Positions 26,066 through 33,930 of a stretch of DNA of 64,000 bases are shown here, one piece after another; the stretch's first letter is position 1; each line of letters opens with the position of its first letter. Position numbers and translations under genes: made by a program. The notes under the pieces are model-generated. The model saw nothing but the letters and a program-made list of their open reading frames with translations, searched no databases and was not told the origin of the DNA. This stretch comes from Sphingopyxis sp. (lineage in GTDB: Bacteria; Pseudomonadota; Alphaproteobacteria; Sphingomonadales; Sphingomonadaceae), in NCBI RefSeq assembly GCF_016793825.1, contig NZ_JAEULM010000051.1:1-64000 (forward strand), in the 5' to 3' direction.

Positions 26066-26421
26066 CGGTGCGGTTCCTCCTGACCAAAATCCGCCGCGGC
26101 TCGCCCCGGACGGCGGGGCGGGCGGCAGATCAGGACAAGGGGACCGCCTCCCGAGGCGGGTTCGCACCCGAAGGGCCGTAGCGAAGCGAAGGAGCCGGCT
26201 TGCCGGCTTGCGAACGCGCCGGGCGGGCCCATGGCCCTGCGCCGCCCGGCACGCCGACCCGGTGCGCCGCCACCGAAACGCCGCCGCGCGCGTCCAGCGC
26301 GGGGCGCCATCTTCGGGAGGCTATGCCGGTGCGATCAACATCCCGTCGCCCCAAGCCCCCTCGACAAATGAGAACATTAAGTGAACAATGCTGATATCGA
26401 ATGTGAGTCGGAGTGAAAAAG
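26066..26421. other. Divergent intergenic region
   Basis: About 350 bp between the ArdC gene (minus) and a plus-strand operon. It contains the second copy of the repeated leader element; promoters for both directions are expected here but no clear -35/-10 pair stands out. Confidence 0.45.
26162..26198 (-). repeat. Leader element, copy 2 (upstream of ardC)
   Basis: Contains CGCACCCGAAGGGCCGTAGC followed by GAAGCGAAGGAGCCG, related to 21889-21925. It lies about 97-133 bp before the ArdC start codon. Confidence 0.4.
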
Positions 26422-26754
26422 ATGGAGCTGACGCCCGAGCAGGTCGACGCTTATGTGAACGAGGCGACCCCGCAGCTTTTAAAGGCGTTGATGCCTGAAA
26501 ATGTGATGATCGACGGCAAGCCTGCGACATTTTTTGCCATCGAGGGCGCGCTGGCGGCGCTCGCCAGGACTGCCGCGATGGTGGTCGCGATGAGCGGCCA
26601 TTATCGATCCCCCCGCGACCGCCGGTTTGTGCTCGAACAGATGACGAAGCAGGCGGTGAAGGAGGCGAACGCGATTTCGGAGAGCGGCGAGCTCGCGGGC
26701 CGCAATTTTGCGAAGATGTGGCCCGCTGGGCTCGTGCGCGGAGCGAACGACTGA
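26422..26754 (+). CDS. Hypothetical protein, first gene of a small operon
   Basis: 110 residues (113 if the in-frame GTG at 26413 is used). ATG 26422 was preferred because GGAG lies 8 bp before it. Sequence is helical: ELTPEQVDAYVNEATPQLLK, FAIEGALAALARTAAMVVAM, FVLEQMTKQAVKEANAI. No signal peptide. Its stop overlaps the next start (TGATG), so it heads a plus-strand set of four small genes. No family recognised; it reads like a plasmid accessory protein. Confidence 0.65.
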   Translation: MELTPEQVDAYVNEATPQLLKALMPENVMIDGKPATFFAIEGALAALARTAAMVVAMSGHYRSPRDRRFVLEQMTKQAVKEANAISESGELAGRNFAKMWPAGLVRGAND

Positions 26755-27122
26755 TGTTTCTGGTGCGCTCCATCACGCCGCGCGAACTCGATGCCGCCGA
26801 AAATCTGCTCGCCGCTGCTGTGGCGGAGGGGCGCGAACGGGTCCCGTCGCTCGCGGTTTATACCGATGGCCTCTACCATAATCCTGAGATGGCGCTGCTC
26901 ATCCGCGAGGACGGGCGCGAGTTGATCGAAGCGGTCCTGCCGGGGGGCTGGGGGCCGTGCACCGACGCGGAAGATTATGACTGGTTCCTGTGGGCGGGCA
27001 GTCCCTTCGCCGATATGCACCGGGGCCTGAGGCTCGCAAGTCTTGGCGGTGGCTATAAGGCCTATTCGACGCGCCCGCGGAATGACTATTCGACCCCGCT
27101 GCCCTTGTTCGCCGACGCATGA
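26754..27122 (+). CDS. Hypothetical protein
   Basis: 122 residues, translationally coupled to the preceding gene. Mixed alpha/beta: MFLVRSITPRELDAAENLLA, then LAVYTDGLYHNPEMALLIRE and a C-terminal part rich in Gly, Trp and Tyr (GGWGPCTDAEDYDWFLWAG). No known motif. It overlaps the next gene by 4 bp (ATGA). Position in a tight operon and clear codon bias support it as real. Confidence 0.65.
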   Translation: MFLVRSITPRELDAAENLLAAAVAEGRERVPSLAVYTDGLYHNPEMALLIREDGRELIEAVLPGGWGPCTDAEDYDWFLWAGSPFADMHRGLRLASLGGGYKAYSTRPRNDYSTPLPLFADA

Positions 27123-27301
27123 CCAGCGGCGCACATTCTTCCCAGCGCCGCGACGCAGACCGGATCGCCGCCTATCTCGAAACCAAGGCGGAGCGGTTCA
27201 GCCGGCGCGCCGATCGGACGGGCGACGACGAGCTTCGCGGACGGGCGACGACGCTCAACGCTGCCGCTTCGGATATTCGCGCGCGTCTTTTCGAAGATTG
27301 A
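27119..27301 (+). CDS. Small basic hypothetical protein
   Basis: 60 residues, starting within the stop of the preceding gene (ATGA) and ending 1 bp before the next. Predicted helical and charged (DADRIAAYLETKAERFSRRA). No recognised domain; it may be a DNA-associated or assembly protein. Support is mainly from the tight coupling. Confidence 0.5.
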   Translation: MTSGAHSSQRRDADRIAAYLETKAERFSRRADRTGDDELRGRATTLNAAASDIRARLFED

Positions 27302-27302
27302 G

Positions 27303-27599
27303 ATGGTCTATCGCAAAGGCGAGCGCCCGGTCCCGAAAGTCGTTCGCGCCTACAATGAAGCGCATCCGGTCGCCAAGTGCATCGCAGACGGCGACCTTTG
27401 GCTGCGCGCCTGGATGGTCCAGATGTGCACGCCCTGGCCGTCGATCGCCCGGAAAACGGGGCTGTCGATCGAGCGCATCGCTGAACTCGACAAGGGCGCC
27501 GAGCCTACGCAAAGCGAGGTCGCGAAGCTCGCCGCGCTGTGGTGGGTGACCCCCGAGGATCTGAGCCTCTCGATCGCGCAGGCGGCGGGTAAACGATAA
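27303..27599 (+). CDS. Small protein with helix-turn-helix-like segment
   Basis: 98 residues. WPSIARKTGLSIERIAELDK (about 50-70) resembles the turn and recognition helix of a Cro/C1-like HTH, followed by SEVAKLAALWWVTPEDLSLS, which fits the fourth and fifth helices. It may regulate the small operon it terminates. The family is not recognised beyond this. Confidence 0.6.
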   Translation: MVYRKGERPVPKVVRAYNEAHPVAKCIADGDLWLRAWMVQMCTPWPSIARKTGLSIERIAELDKGAEPTQSEVAKLAALWWVTPEDLSLSIAQAAGKR

Positions 27600-28012
27600 T
27601 CCGCCGCTACCGCCCTTTGCCGCTTTCCCGCACCGTCGTTCCAATGAGCTTGCCCGCAGTGATATTGGAGCGCCCCAGAATTCGGGATCGACGCCAAGTC
27701 CGGCGCCGCGCGCCGGGACCTGAAGGAAACCGCGCCCTTGGCGAGCCGCAGACGGGGCGGCGTGGGCGCAGCCGCGGCGGGTCGGTCCTGGCAAAGCCAT
27801 GACCGGGACAGCGGCGAAGCGCTGTCTACCCGATGCGGAAGCGACCCGCCGCGCCGGCAAGACAGCGAGACCAAGAGCGCGCGCGCGCCAGCAAGAACGG
27901 AACGCGGCCTCTGGCGGCGGCTTCCGCCGCCAGTGCACGCTCCTTCGAGACGCGCTCACTGTTACCGCGACCAGCGGGCAGCCACCGAAAACCTAACAGC
28001 GCTGGCGTCGCG
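27600..28012. other. Convergent gap without a supported gene
   Basis: About 410 bp between a plus-strand operon and the minus-strand transglycosylase gene. Open frames are present but lack ribosome sites and look like compositional shadows. I see no clear terminator. Confidence 0.45.
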
Positions 28013-28705
28013 TCAGCGCCGGATGAAGAAAATCTCGCTTTTCCGAGCAGCCTCTTCGGGTCGAGGTAGCCCGCCGCTCCGAACTCCAATATCATCGGCG
28101 CGCGGCGCGGCCGACACCGATCGGCGCAGCTTGGCTGCCGGGACGATTGATGGGTTCGCCCCGCTGTCCGTTACTTTCATCATATAAGCACGCGTCTCGG
28201 CAGGCAGCTGCTGGCGGCCGCCAAGATAGGCGGCATAACGGGCGGGCCCCGCATTATAGGCACCGAACAGGCCGGGATATCCGAAGCGGTCGTGCATCAG
28301 GCGCAGATAAAGCGTCCCCGCCATGATGTTGTCGCGTGGATCGTGCGGATCGGAACCCAGTCCCAGCCGTCGCCGCATGTCGGCCCAGGTCCCCGGCATG
28401 AGCTGCATGAGCCCCATTGCGCCCGCGCTGCTCGTGGTTGGTCTTCCGCGGAACATGGTACGCCCGCCGCTTTCGGCCATCATCACGCGCTTGATCCAGC
28501 GAGCGGGAACGCCGAATCGGCGCGATGCTTCCTCGACGAAGGGACCCCAGGCGACCGGCGATGCCGCCGGTCCAAGTCCGATGTCGACAGGCTGGGCCCC
28601 CGCCCCGATTGGCATCGCCGCCGCCGGGGCCGCAAATGCCGCCAGCGCTGCTGCAAAGAGGCACGGAAGCATCGGGCGACGGCCCGGAAATGTCAGCGCG
28701 TCCAT
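28013..28705 (-). CDS. Lytic transglycosylase (VirB1/TrbN-like)
   Basis: 230 residues. Signal peptide (LPCLFAAALAAFAAPAAAMP), then an SLT domain (about 65-185) with catalytic Glu in VMMAESGGR, the GAMGLMQLMPGTW block, DPRDNIMAGTLYLRLM and AYNAGPARY. It cleaves peptidoglycan to open a path for a secretion or conjugation apparatus. Its start overlaps the S26 peptidase gene by 13 bp, so they are coupled. The C-terminal 45 residues are variable. It belongs to a four-gene overlapping minus-strand unit. Confidence 0.88.
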   Translation of the reverse strand: MDALTFPGRRPMLPCLFAAALAAFAAPAAAMPIGAGAQPVDIGLGPAASPVAWGPFVEEASRRFGVPARWIKRVMMAESGGRTMFRGRPTTSSAGAMGLMQLMPGTWADMRRRLGLGSDPHDPRDNIMAGTLYLRLMHDRFGYPGLFGAYNAGPARYAAYLGGRQQLPAETRAYMMKVTDSGANPSIVPAAKLRRSVSAAPRADDIGVRSGGLPRPEEAARKSEIFFIRR

Positions 28706-29259
28706 AGCTGCCGAACCTCGCCGATGAGGTCGGCCTGCGACGTCGGACCGAAATAGCGGCCATCGAAAGATGCCGCGTCGTCCGTGAGGAGCAGATATTG
28801 ATCCCGTCCCAGCGTCCGGCAACCCTCCCAAGCCGGCAGCCGTCGGCCTTGACCATCCTGCTCGCGGCGGATCGCGGCGACGCGGCCGTTGATCGCGAGG
28901 CTGCGGCCGAGTGAACATATGCGGTCGCCGCCCGCCGCAGCGACGCGCTTGATCAGCGGCACATTGGCCGGAATATAATGGCGGCCACTCGCGATGCCCC
29001 GCCATGGAAGCGGCACCCGCGCCGCGACCATATCCCCTCGTACGATGCCCTGTTTCGACTCCAGCAGATAAGCCCCGATGGGCGCGCTCGGCGACATGTT
29101 CCAGATGATAATGGGGTGCGGCGTCCAAACGAGCGTCGCGACATTGGCTTCAATAACGAGGGTAACGACCATGATCCAGCGCGTCAGCCGGCGCTCGGAT
29201 TCTGGGGGGTGAAAAAGTCGCCAAAGGATAACCAACAGCGGACAGCGATCAATTTCCAT
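28693..29259 (-). CDS. traF: S26 signal peptidase (TraF-like)
   Basis: 188 residues. One transmembrane helix (RWIMVVTLVIEANVATLVW) is followed by the S26 box with catalytic Ser in NMSPSAPIGAYLL and Lys in PLIKRVAAAGGDRI, and a C-terminal SFDGRYFGP segment. Plasmid-type TraF peptidases mature conjugative pilin, in RP4 by cyclising TrbC. No TrbC-like gene is present here. It overlaps the HTH gene upstream (11 bp) and the transglycosylase downstream. Confidence 0.88.
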   Translation of the reverse strand: MEIDRCPLLVILWRLFHPPESERRLTRWIMVVTLVIEANVATLVWTPHPIIIWNMSPSAPIGAYLLESKQGIVRGDMVAARVPLPWRGIASGRHYIPANVPLIKRVAAAGGDRICSLGRSLAINGRVAAIRREQDGQGRRLPAWEGCRTLGRDQYLLLTDDAASFDGRYFGPTSQADLIGEVRQLWTR

Positions 29260-29470
29260 GCGATTTCTCTCGCGAAGTCGCACGCGACCACATCTCAAGA
29301 TCGTCGCGATGATAAAGGATGAGGCGGCCATGCCGCCGGAAGTCGGGACCTTCCCCGGCGACCCGGAGCCGCATCAGCTTGCGCCAGCCGATACCGAGAT
29401 AATGAGCCGCCTGCGCGGTATTGAGGAAGGGTCGGTCCGCCCGCTCGATTCCGGTACCGGCGTCACCCAT
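29249..29470 (-). CDS. Helix-turn-helix (MerR/excisionase-like) protein
   Basis: 73 residues. FLNTAQAAHYLGIGWRKLMR and the wing FRRHGRLILYHRDDLEMW match the HTH_17/AlpA-type winged helix used by excisionases and plasmid regulators. It overlaps the TraF-like gene and is the usual small DNA-binding protein preceding traF in these backbones. It may control the operon or act as a recombination directionality factor. Confidence 0.85.
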   Translation of the reverse strand: MGDAGTGIERADRPFLNTAQAAHYLGIGWRKLMRLRVAGEGPDFRRHGRLILYHRDDLEMWSRATSREKSHGN

Positions 29471-29597
29471 GGCGAACGACCTTGTCTGCTGGTCGGCACC
29501 GCGCCGTCTCGCAGCCGGCCTGGGCGGACGCGCTCCCGACTGCTCCGCGCGGCTTGCCCGCCGTCGTATCGCCGTCTCTTTCCAATCGTGTCTGCAT
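29463..29597 (-). CDS. Possible 44-residue leader protein of the traF operon
   Basis: A short frame starting MQTRLERDGD with a GGGAG ribosome site 7 bp upstream; it ends by overlapping the HTH gene by 8 bp. Composition is ordinary and no domain is seen. The overlap and ribosome site argue for translation, but it is short enough to be chance. Confidence 0.35.
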   Translation of the reverse strand: MQTRLERDGDTTAGKPRGAVGSASAQAGCETARCRPADKVVRHG

Positions 29598-29659
29598 GAT
29601 CTGCTCCCGTTTGTTCGACGGGGAAGGGGAGCACCGATCCGGAAGCGCGGGGATCATCA

Positions 29660-30406
29660 TTACTGTGTAAAAATGTCGTCGATGCCGAGCAGCCCGAGCC
29701 GGTGCGCAAGCCGAGCGAGCTGGGTGCGGCTCCGGACCCCGTAGACGCGGCGCAGATACGCCATATGCGTTCGCACCGTGGCGAGCGCGATGCCCATCGA
29801 CGCCGCGATATCCGCGTCGCTCATGCCCATGGCCGCAAGACGAAGACATTCATGCCGCCGATGGCTCAGCGGCGGGGCCACGTCGTCGCGCGGCACTGGC
29901 AGTCCATGCAGCCGTCTCGCCTCCGCGAAAGCCTCGTCGATGATCCACGCGGCCGCGCGGCAGTGCTCGCGCGGCGGAAGCTCGCTGGCACCGGTTCCGA
30001 TCGATCCGCATCCCGCTGGCTCGCCGGGTACGCCGACCGGGACCGTCATCCCGCAGCTGAGGCCATGCCGCGCCGCTTCGCGGAGGATCGGCTGATGCAC
30101 ATGTCCGGCACCGAGGATCGCCGATAGCTCGCTCCAGGCAAAGCAGCGGTTCGTCCGCAGCGAAGCGAGATGCGCGGGATCGCGCCGGTAATAACCTCGC
30201 GCAAGGAAGACGTCCCGCCACTCGCCATAATTGTCGAGACAGAAATGCTGCGGTCCCCGCTGCTGAAACCATATCATCTGGACGAGCGCGACGCGCTCGA
30301 ACCCGAGTTCGCCTACCGCGCCGACGGTATGGCCGAGGAGCTCGCCGCCGCTTCGGGCGGCGCGCGCGGCGCGCCTATGCTGATCGATCAATCGGTCGAT
30401 CATCAC
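29660..30406 (-). CDS. LuxR-type autoinducer-responsive regulator (solo)
   Basis: 248 residues. N-terminal autoinducer-binding domain (about 20-165) with Tyr/Asp-Pro/Trp positions in YGEWRDVF, YYRRDPAHLAS and FAWSEL; C-terminal GerE HTH (about 180-245) with HRRHECLRLAAMGMSDADIA and ATVRTHMAYLRRVYGV. No synthase gene adjoins it, so it is a LuxR solo, possibly responding to the AHL made by the luxI gene 6 kb away or to foreign signals. Divergent from the membrane HTH gene at 30719. Confidence 0.88.
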   Translation of the reverse strand: MMIDRLIDQHRRAARAARSGGELLGHTVGAVGELGFERVALVQMIWFQQRGPQHFCLDNYGEWRDVFLARGYYRRDPAHLASLRTNRCFAWSELSAILGAGHVHQPILREAARHGLSCGMTVPVGVPGEPAGCGSIGTGASELPPREHCRAAAWIIDEAFAEARRLHGLPVPRDDVAPPLSHRRHECLRLAAMGMSDADIAASMGIALATVRTHMAYLRRVYGVRSRTQLARLAHRLGLLGIDDIFTQ

Positions 30407-30699
30407 ATACGCCTCGAGGTGCGGTGCCGCAGCGGGTCCATGTCGAAGCCTCCCCGTGGAACCGGCCGCCTGCTATCGCGCTCGCGGCAACGGCGCCCGG
30501 CTGTCCTAGATGCTCGTCCGAATGCCACCGGCCAATTCGCTCCTTGAACGACACGGTCTCGGTTTCTCATTGATCGACACGACGCGCGCTATACCCAGAA
30601 GCGGTTCCCCAGCGGAGGGAAGGGTCACCGTCCCCCACATCACCATATCACTGGCCCGCGATTCCGCTTCGGAGAGGTAAGTGCTTGCGCAACCGCGCT
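30407..30699. other. Divergent promoter region between two LuxR-type genes
   Basis: About 290 bp with no supported gene. It should hold promoters for the minus-strand luxR solo and the plus-strand membrane HTH gene. Confidence 0.45.
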
Positions 30700-30719
30700 T
30701 TTTGACAAGAGTGTCAAAA
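30700..30719. promoter_or_regulatory. 20-bp perfect palindrome overlapping a start codon
   Basis: TTTTGACA-AGAG-TGTCAAAA has 8-bp perfect arms; its last A is the first base of the ATG of the membrane HTH gene. Twenty base pairs is the usual length of lux-box operators. In RNA it would form a hairpin covering the start codon. Either reading implies repression of the gene it overlaps. Confidence 0.5.
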
Positions 30720-31237
30720 TGCTCGATTCGGGGTCGCCATCACCGGAAGACGAAGCCTGCTGGGCGCGCCTCACGCCCAAGCAGCGCGCCTGCCTCGATC
30801 TGCTTCTCGAGCGGAAGACATCGAAACAGATTGCGCGCATCCTCGGAATTGCGAAACCGACCGTCGACCAGCGGATCGCGACGGCGCGCGCGGTCCTCGG
30901 CGCCGAGGACCGCGATGAGGCCGCACTTCGATATGCCGCGCTCAAGACAATGTATGACCGGATCATACATGATCCGGTGGGTATTCCGGCTCAGCCGACG
31001 TTCGTGCCATCCCATTTTCAGGACGGAGACCCCGCCATGCTGACGTCGCTCAAGGATGACGCGTCGGACATTCAAGGGTCGTCGGGGTCGCATCCGCCGT
31101 TCGGGGATATTTGGAGACCCGACCATTCTCCCAAGACGCGAGTGATGCTGATCGCCGCCATGCTCGTCATCGCGGTCATCCTCATTCTCGCCGGCCTCGC
31201 CATCGGCAACGCTTTGACGGAGCTGATCGCGGGCTGA
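30719..31237 (+). CDS. LuxR-type HTH protein with C-terminal membrane anchor
   Basis: 172 residues. The N-terminal segment (about 14-70) is a GerE/sigma-4-like HTH: RLTPKQRACLDLLLERKTSK and KPTVDQRIATARAVLG. A linker follows, then a single transmembrane helix near the C-terminus (VMLIAAMLVIAVILILAGLA). The order HTH then membrane helix implies a tethered transcription factor with the DNA-binding part in the cytoplasm. There is no sensor domain. Ends 63 bp before the next gene on the same strand. Confidence 0.75.
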   Translation: MLDSGSPSPEDEACWARLTPKQRACLDLLLERKTSKQIARILGIAKPTVDQRIATARAVLGAEDRDEAALRYAALKTMYDRIIHDPVGIPAQPTFVPSHFQDGDPAMLTSLKDDASDIQGSSGSHPPFGDIWRPDHSPKTRVMLIAAMLVIAVILILAGLAIGNALTELIAG

Positions 31238-31300
31238 CCCCTTTCCGCAGCCAAGAAGATGCCCGGCGCGAACATATCGCGTTCCGGGAAAGGAGAGACT

Positions 31301-31639
31301 ATGCCTGACATGATCGCCGCCACCACCGCCCGCCTCCAGCGCGAAGTTCCCGCAGCCGAGCATCGCATCGACGATGCGATCGTCGCCATGTCGTCCCTCA
31401 TGGGAACCATCGCGGCGGCGCGCCGCGATATCGCCGGGCTCCCGCCGCGCGAGGGCCAGGCAACGATTCGCCGCCTCGCGGCGGCACAGCTCGCTCTCGT
31501 CGACGTCGGCGGCGACGTGCTCCGGGTTCATGGCGCGCTCGCCCGGATGGGCCGCGAAAAAGCCGGGTACGATCTTCATGAGTGCCCCGAGTTCTCCGCG
31601 CCCAGCGGACGACATCTTCATGCCGTGCCAGCCGCTTGA
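31301..31639 (+). CDS. Hypothetical protein downstream of the membrane HTH gene
   Basis: 112 residues, start MPDMIAATTARL with an AGGAGAG ribosome site. Helical (LQREVPAAEHRIDDAIVAMS, GTIAAARRDIAGLPPREGQA, LAAAQLALVDVGGDVLRVHG), soluble, no signal peptide. Likely co-transcribed with the membrane-anchored HTH gene, which recurs beside proteins of this type in sphingomonads as far as I recall. Function unknown. Confidence 0.65.
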   Translation: MPDMIAATTARLQREVPAAEHRIDDAIVAMSSLMGTIAAARRDIAGLPPREGQATIRRLAAAQLALVDVGGDVLRVHGALARMGREKAGYDLHECPEFSAPSGRHLHAVPAA

Positions 31640-31674
31640 TTGACCGGGGGCAACCGGCATGAAACTATCGGAAC

Positions 31675-32148
31675 ATGCGAATAATCCTGTTCCTCGCGAT
31701 CCTGCTGGTTGCCCTTGGCTACGCCGCTTGGCGCGGCGGGGCGCCCGAGCGAGCGATGGTGGCAATTGCGCTCGCCATGGTTGGCGGGGACGCGCTACTT
31801 CACTATTTCTTACCGGCGAACTTCATCTCGCTCGACTTTGGACATCTTGCCATCGATCTGTTCGGAGCATCGTCCACCGTGCTTCTCGCGATATTCGCCT
31901 ACCGCTTCTGGCCGCTCTGCGCCGCGGCGCTTCATATCCTGCCGTTGCTGGCGCACACGAGCCGGGGCCTGGAGGTGTCGCTCCATCCGGCAGCCTATCT
32001 CACGATGCAGGTGGCGGCCTCCTGGCTGGTGCCCCCGCTCCTGATTTTCGCAACCTGGCGTCATCGGGTGCGGCTCAGCCGAACCGGCAGCGATCGGCCC
32101 TGGCTCGGCTCATTGCGCTCGTCGACCCCGCCGATGCGGATGCGGTAG
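31675..32148 (+). CDS. Small integral membrane protein
   Basis: 157 residues, with four predicted transmembrane helices: IILFLAILLVALGYAAW, AMVAIALAMVGGDALLHYFL, TVLLAIFAYRFWPLCAAALH and AAYLTMQVAASWLVPPLLIF, then a short basic cytoplasmic tail. Family not recognised. Its 3' end overlaps the reading frame of the RadC-like gene. The hydrophobic periodicity makes this frame, rather than the long overlapping one, the coding frame here. Confidence 0.65.
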   Translation: MRIILFLAILLVALGYAAWRGGAPERAMVAIALAMVGGDALLHYFLPANFISLDFGHLAIDLFGASSTVLLAIFAYRFWPLCAAALHILPLLAHTSRGLEVSLHPAAYLTMQVAASWLVPPLLIFATWRHRVRLSRTGSDRPWLGSLRSSTPPMRMR

Positions 32149-33101
32149 CGTCGAGGCTTCTGGGGGAATTCCAGAGTCTTGCCCGCATTCTCGCGCAGAA
32201 TCCTGGATCCACGGCACGCATCGTGGGCAACGCGAGCCCGATCCCCGCCCTGCTTCGCGCGGCAGGCGCTGCGGCGACGGAAGCGGCGCGCGCGAAGATC
32301 GAGGGGATGCGGTTATCCCCGCGGTCGCCTAACCTCGCCGAGTATCTGAAATGTTCGATGGGCGGGCTCCCAATCGAGACATTTCGCGTGCTCTTCCTCG
32401 ACCCGATGCACCGCCTCATAGCCGACGAGCAGATGCAGGCCGGAACGGTCGACCGCCTGGCGCTTTTTCCGCGCACACTCTTTCAACGCGCAATGGAGCT
32501 GCAAACTGCAGCGCTGATCCTTGTCCACAATCACCCGAGCGGGTGCGCTGACCCCAGCAAGTCCGATATTGCCGTCACAAATCAGCTGATGGCTATAGCC
32601 CGCACGCTAGATATCGACATTCTCGGTCATGTCATCGTGACGGCCTCATCACACCAAATTCTGCTGCCCGACTTGAAGACCGCAAGGGGTTCTGCCGGGA
32701 CGTTCGACCTGCGAAGCGACGGCGGGCAAGCAAGGACGGGGGACTTTGGATCAGCCGACGAGCGCCTGTCGCTGGCATTGGTCAATGCGCGCAGAGCGAT
32801 ACGTCGGCGCATCTTGCGCGATCAACTGCTCGATGCCCCCGGCCTCTTCGGCGAGCCCGCATGGGATATGCTGCTCGAAGTCTTCGTCCATCAGGCCGAA
32901 GGAAGACCGATCTCGACGAGCTCACTGTGCATCGCATCGGGGTTGTCTATGACGGCAGCGCTGCGGGTCCTTCCAAGGATGGAGGAGGCAGGGCTTGTGC
33001 AGCGCGAGCCCGACCCGGCTGACGGTCGAAGGAATTTTATATTGCTTGCCCCGGCGATCCTGCAGCGTCTCGTCGCCTTCTTCGAAGAATATGACGTTTA
33101 A
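32100..33101 (+). CDS. RadC-like JAB-domain protein fused to a MarR-type winged helix
   Basis: About 333 residues. A helix-hairpin-helix-like start (LARLIALVDPADADAVASRL) leads into the RadC JAB/MPN domain with the JAMM metal motif HNHPSGCADPSKSD. The last 110 residues form a second domain, MLLEVFVHQAEGRPISTSSL and RVLPRMEEAGLVQREPDPAD, typical of a MarR-like winged helix. RadC proteins are frequent on mobile elements; their enzymatic role is unclear. The start is uncertain: no ATG/GTG/TTG lies where the homology begins. CTG at 32100 is used here; ATG 32307 would cut the N-terminal part, and ATG 31659 would overlap the whole membrane-protein gene. Confidence 0.7.
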   Translation: MARLIALVDPADADAVASRLLGEFQSLARILAQNPGSTARIVGNASPIPALLRAAGAAATEAARAKIEGMRLSPRSPNLAEYLKCSMGGLPIETFRVLFLDPMHRLIADEQMQAGTVDRLALFPRTLFQRAMELQTAALILVHNHPSGCADPSKSDIAVTNQLMAIARTLDIDILGHVIVTASSHQILLPDLKTARGSAGTFDLRSDGGQARTGDFGSADERLSLALVNARRAIRRRILRDQLLDAPGLFGEPAWDMLLEVFVHQAEGRPISTSSLCIASGLSMTAALRVLPRMEEAGLVQREPDPADGRRNFILLAPAILQRLVAFFEEYDV

Positions 33102-33189
33102 AACGTGGAAGTCGGCGTCGTGCGGACGCTGAAGGCGCCGCACAACGACGCATGGCGATTTATTTAGATGTTCATGGCACTTTGCAGCC

Positions 33190-33543
33190 ATGGGAAAGCG
33201 GGGAAACAGCAATGTCGGAGCGATCGCGATCGTCGCGTTGATCGCCTTCGCTGCCGGGAAAATGTCCGGCGACGATGGTGGTCCGGACGGCGGGACAGGT
33301 CCGCAGGCCCTTGTCACGCCCGTCGCCGACGGCTCGCCTGCGGCATGGTCCTACGCGGAGACAGATGCGCCGGACCCGGCGCCCGATCAATTTGTCTCTA
33401 CCGAGCGTCAAAGCGCGTTCGGCAGCGCGCCGTTCCGAAACTGCTCGCACGCCCGCGCAGCTGGCGCGGCTCCGGTCCATGCCGGAGATGCGGGCTACGG
33501 GCCGCATCTCGATCGCGACAGTGATGGCGTCGGTTGTGAATGA
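33190..33543 (+). CDS. Excalibur calcium-binding domain protein
   Basis: 117 residues. Short hydrophobic N-terminus (VGAIAIVALIAFAAGKMSG) serving as signal anchor, an acidic Gly/Pro linker, and a C-terminal Excalibur domain (about 82-117): FRNCSHARAAGAAPVHAGDA then HLDRDSDGVGCE with the calcium-loop DxDxDG and two cysteines. Such proteins act in the periplasm or at the surface, often beside nuclease-like proteins. Here it stands alone, downstream of the RadC-like gene. Confidence 0.85.
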   Translation: MGKRGNSNVGAIAIVALIAFAAGKMSGDDGGPDGGTGPQALVTPVADGSPAAWSYAETDAPDPAPDQFVSTERQSAFGSAPFRNCSHARAAGAAPVHAGDAGYGPHLDRDSDGVGCE

Positions 33544-33696
33544 CGAAAGCAAAGTGCTTTCACTGAATCTTCAGCCATGCATGGCGCCATCGTCCGATGC
33601 AAGCGGCACCTCGACACGAAGCACGGCAATCCTGGCGATGCTGGCGGTAATTGGCAGCCTGCCGACCTACGCTCGAGAAACTGCGAGATGACGACC

Positions 33697-33894
33697 CTAG
33701 ACCCGGTCCACCTCAACGATATGGTCCCAACCCTTGCCGTCCCAAAAGGCGACGTGTGTGGCACCGGCCCGGTTTGCCTCCGACAGCATCAGCGTTCGGC
33801 GGTTCTCCGGGATCGTCACGGGCCTCCATTTTTCGCCTATGCGGATGAGCCCGTACCAGCCGTTTAGCAAAGTGCTGGGCTTCTCCCGCATCAA
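33697..33894 (-). CDS. Small hypothetical protein
   Basis: 65 residues: YGLIRIGEKWRPVTIPENRR, LSEANRAGATHVAFWDGKGW, DHIVEVDRV. The pattern of two beta hairpins around a helix and the clean codon bias suggest a real gene. It follows the next minus-strand gene by 36 bp. Function unknown. Confidence 0.55.
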   Translation of the reverse strand: MMREKPSTLLNGWYGLIRIGEKWRPVTIPENRRTLMLSEANRAGATHVAFWDGKGWDHIVEVDRV

Positions 33895-33930
33895 TGCGGC
33901 ATGCCGCGGTTGGATAGCGGCCTTCGATCA

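Larger units (their letters stand above)
16904..33894. mobile_element. Conjugative/mobilizable element segment (boundaries uncertain)
   Basis: Relaxase, TraF-type peptidase, VirB1-type transglycosylase, ParB, ArdC, DUF736, DUF2958, EexN and RadC-like genes lie together and are typical backbone genes of Trb-type plasmids and ICEs of Alphaproteobacteria. No trb/virB ATPase, coupling protein, integrase or replication gene is seen, so this is either one part of a larger element or a decayed one. No flanking direct repeats were found by eye. Confidence 0.6.

Noticed and set aside
31659-32099. N-terminal extension of the RadC-like frame to the ATG at 31659
   Set aside because: This stretch overlaps a convincing four-helix membrane protein in another frame and itself has shadow-like composition.
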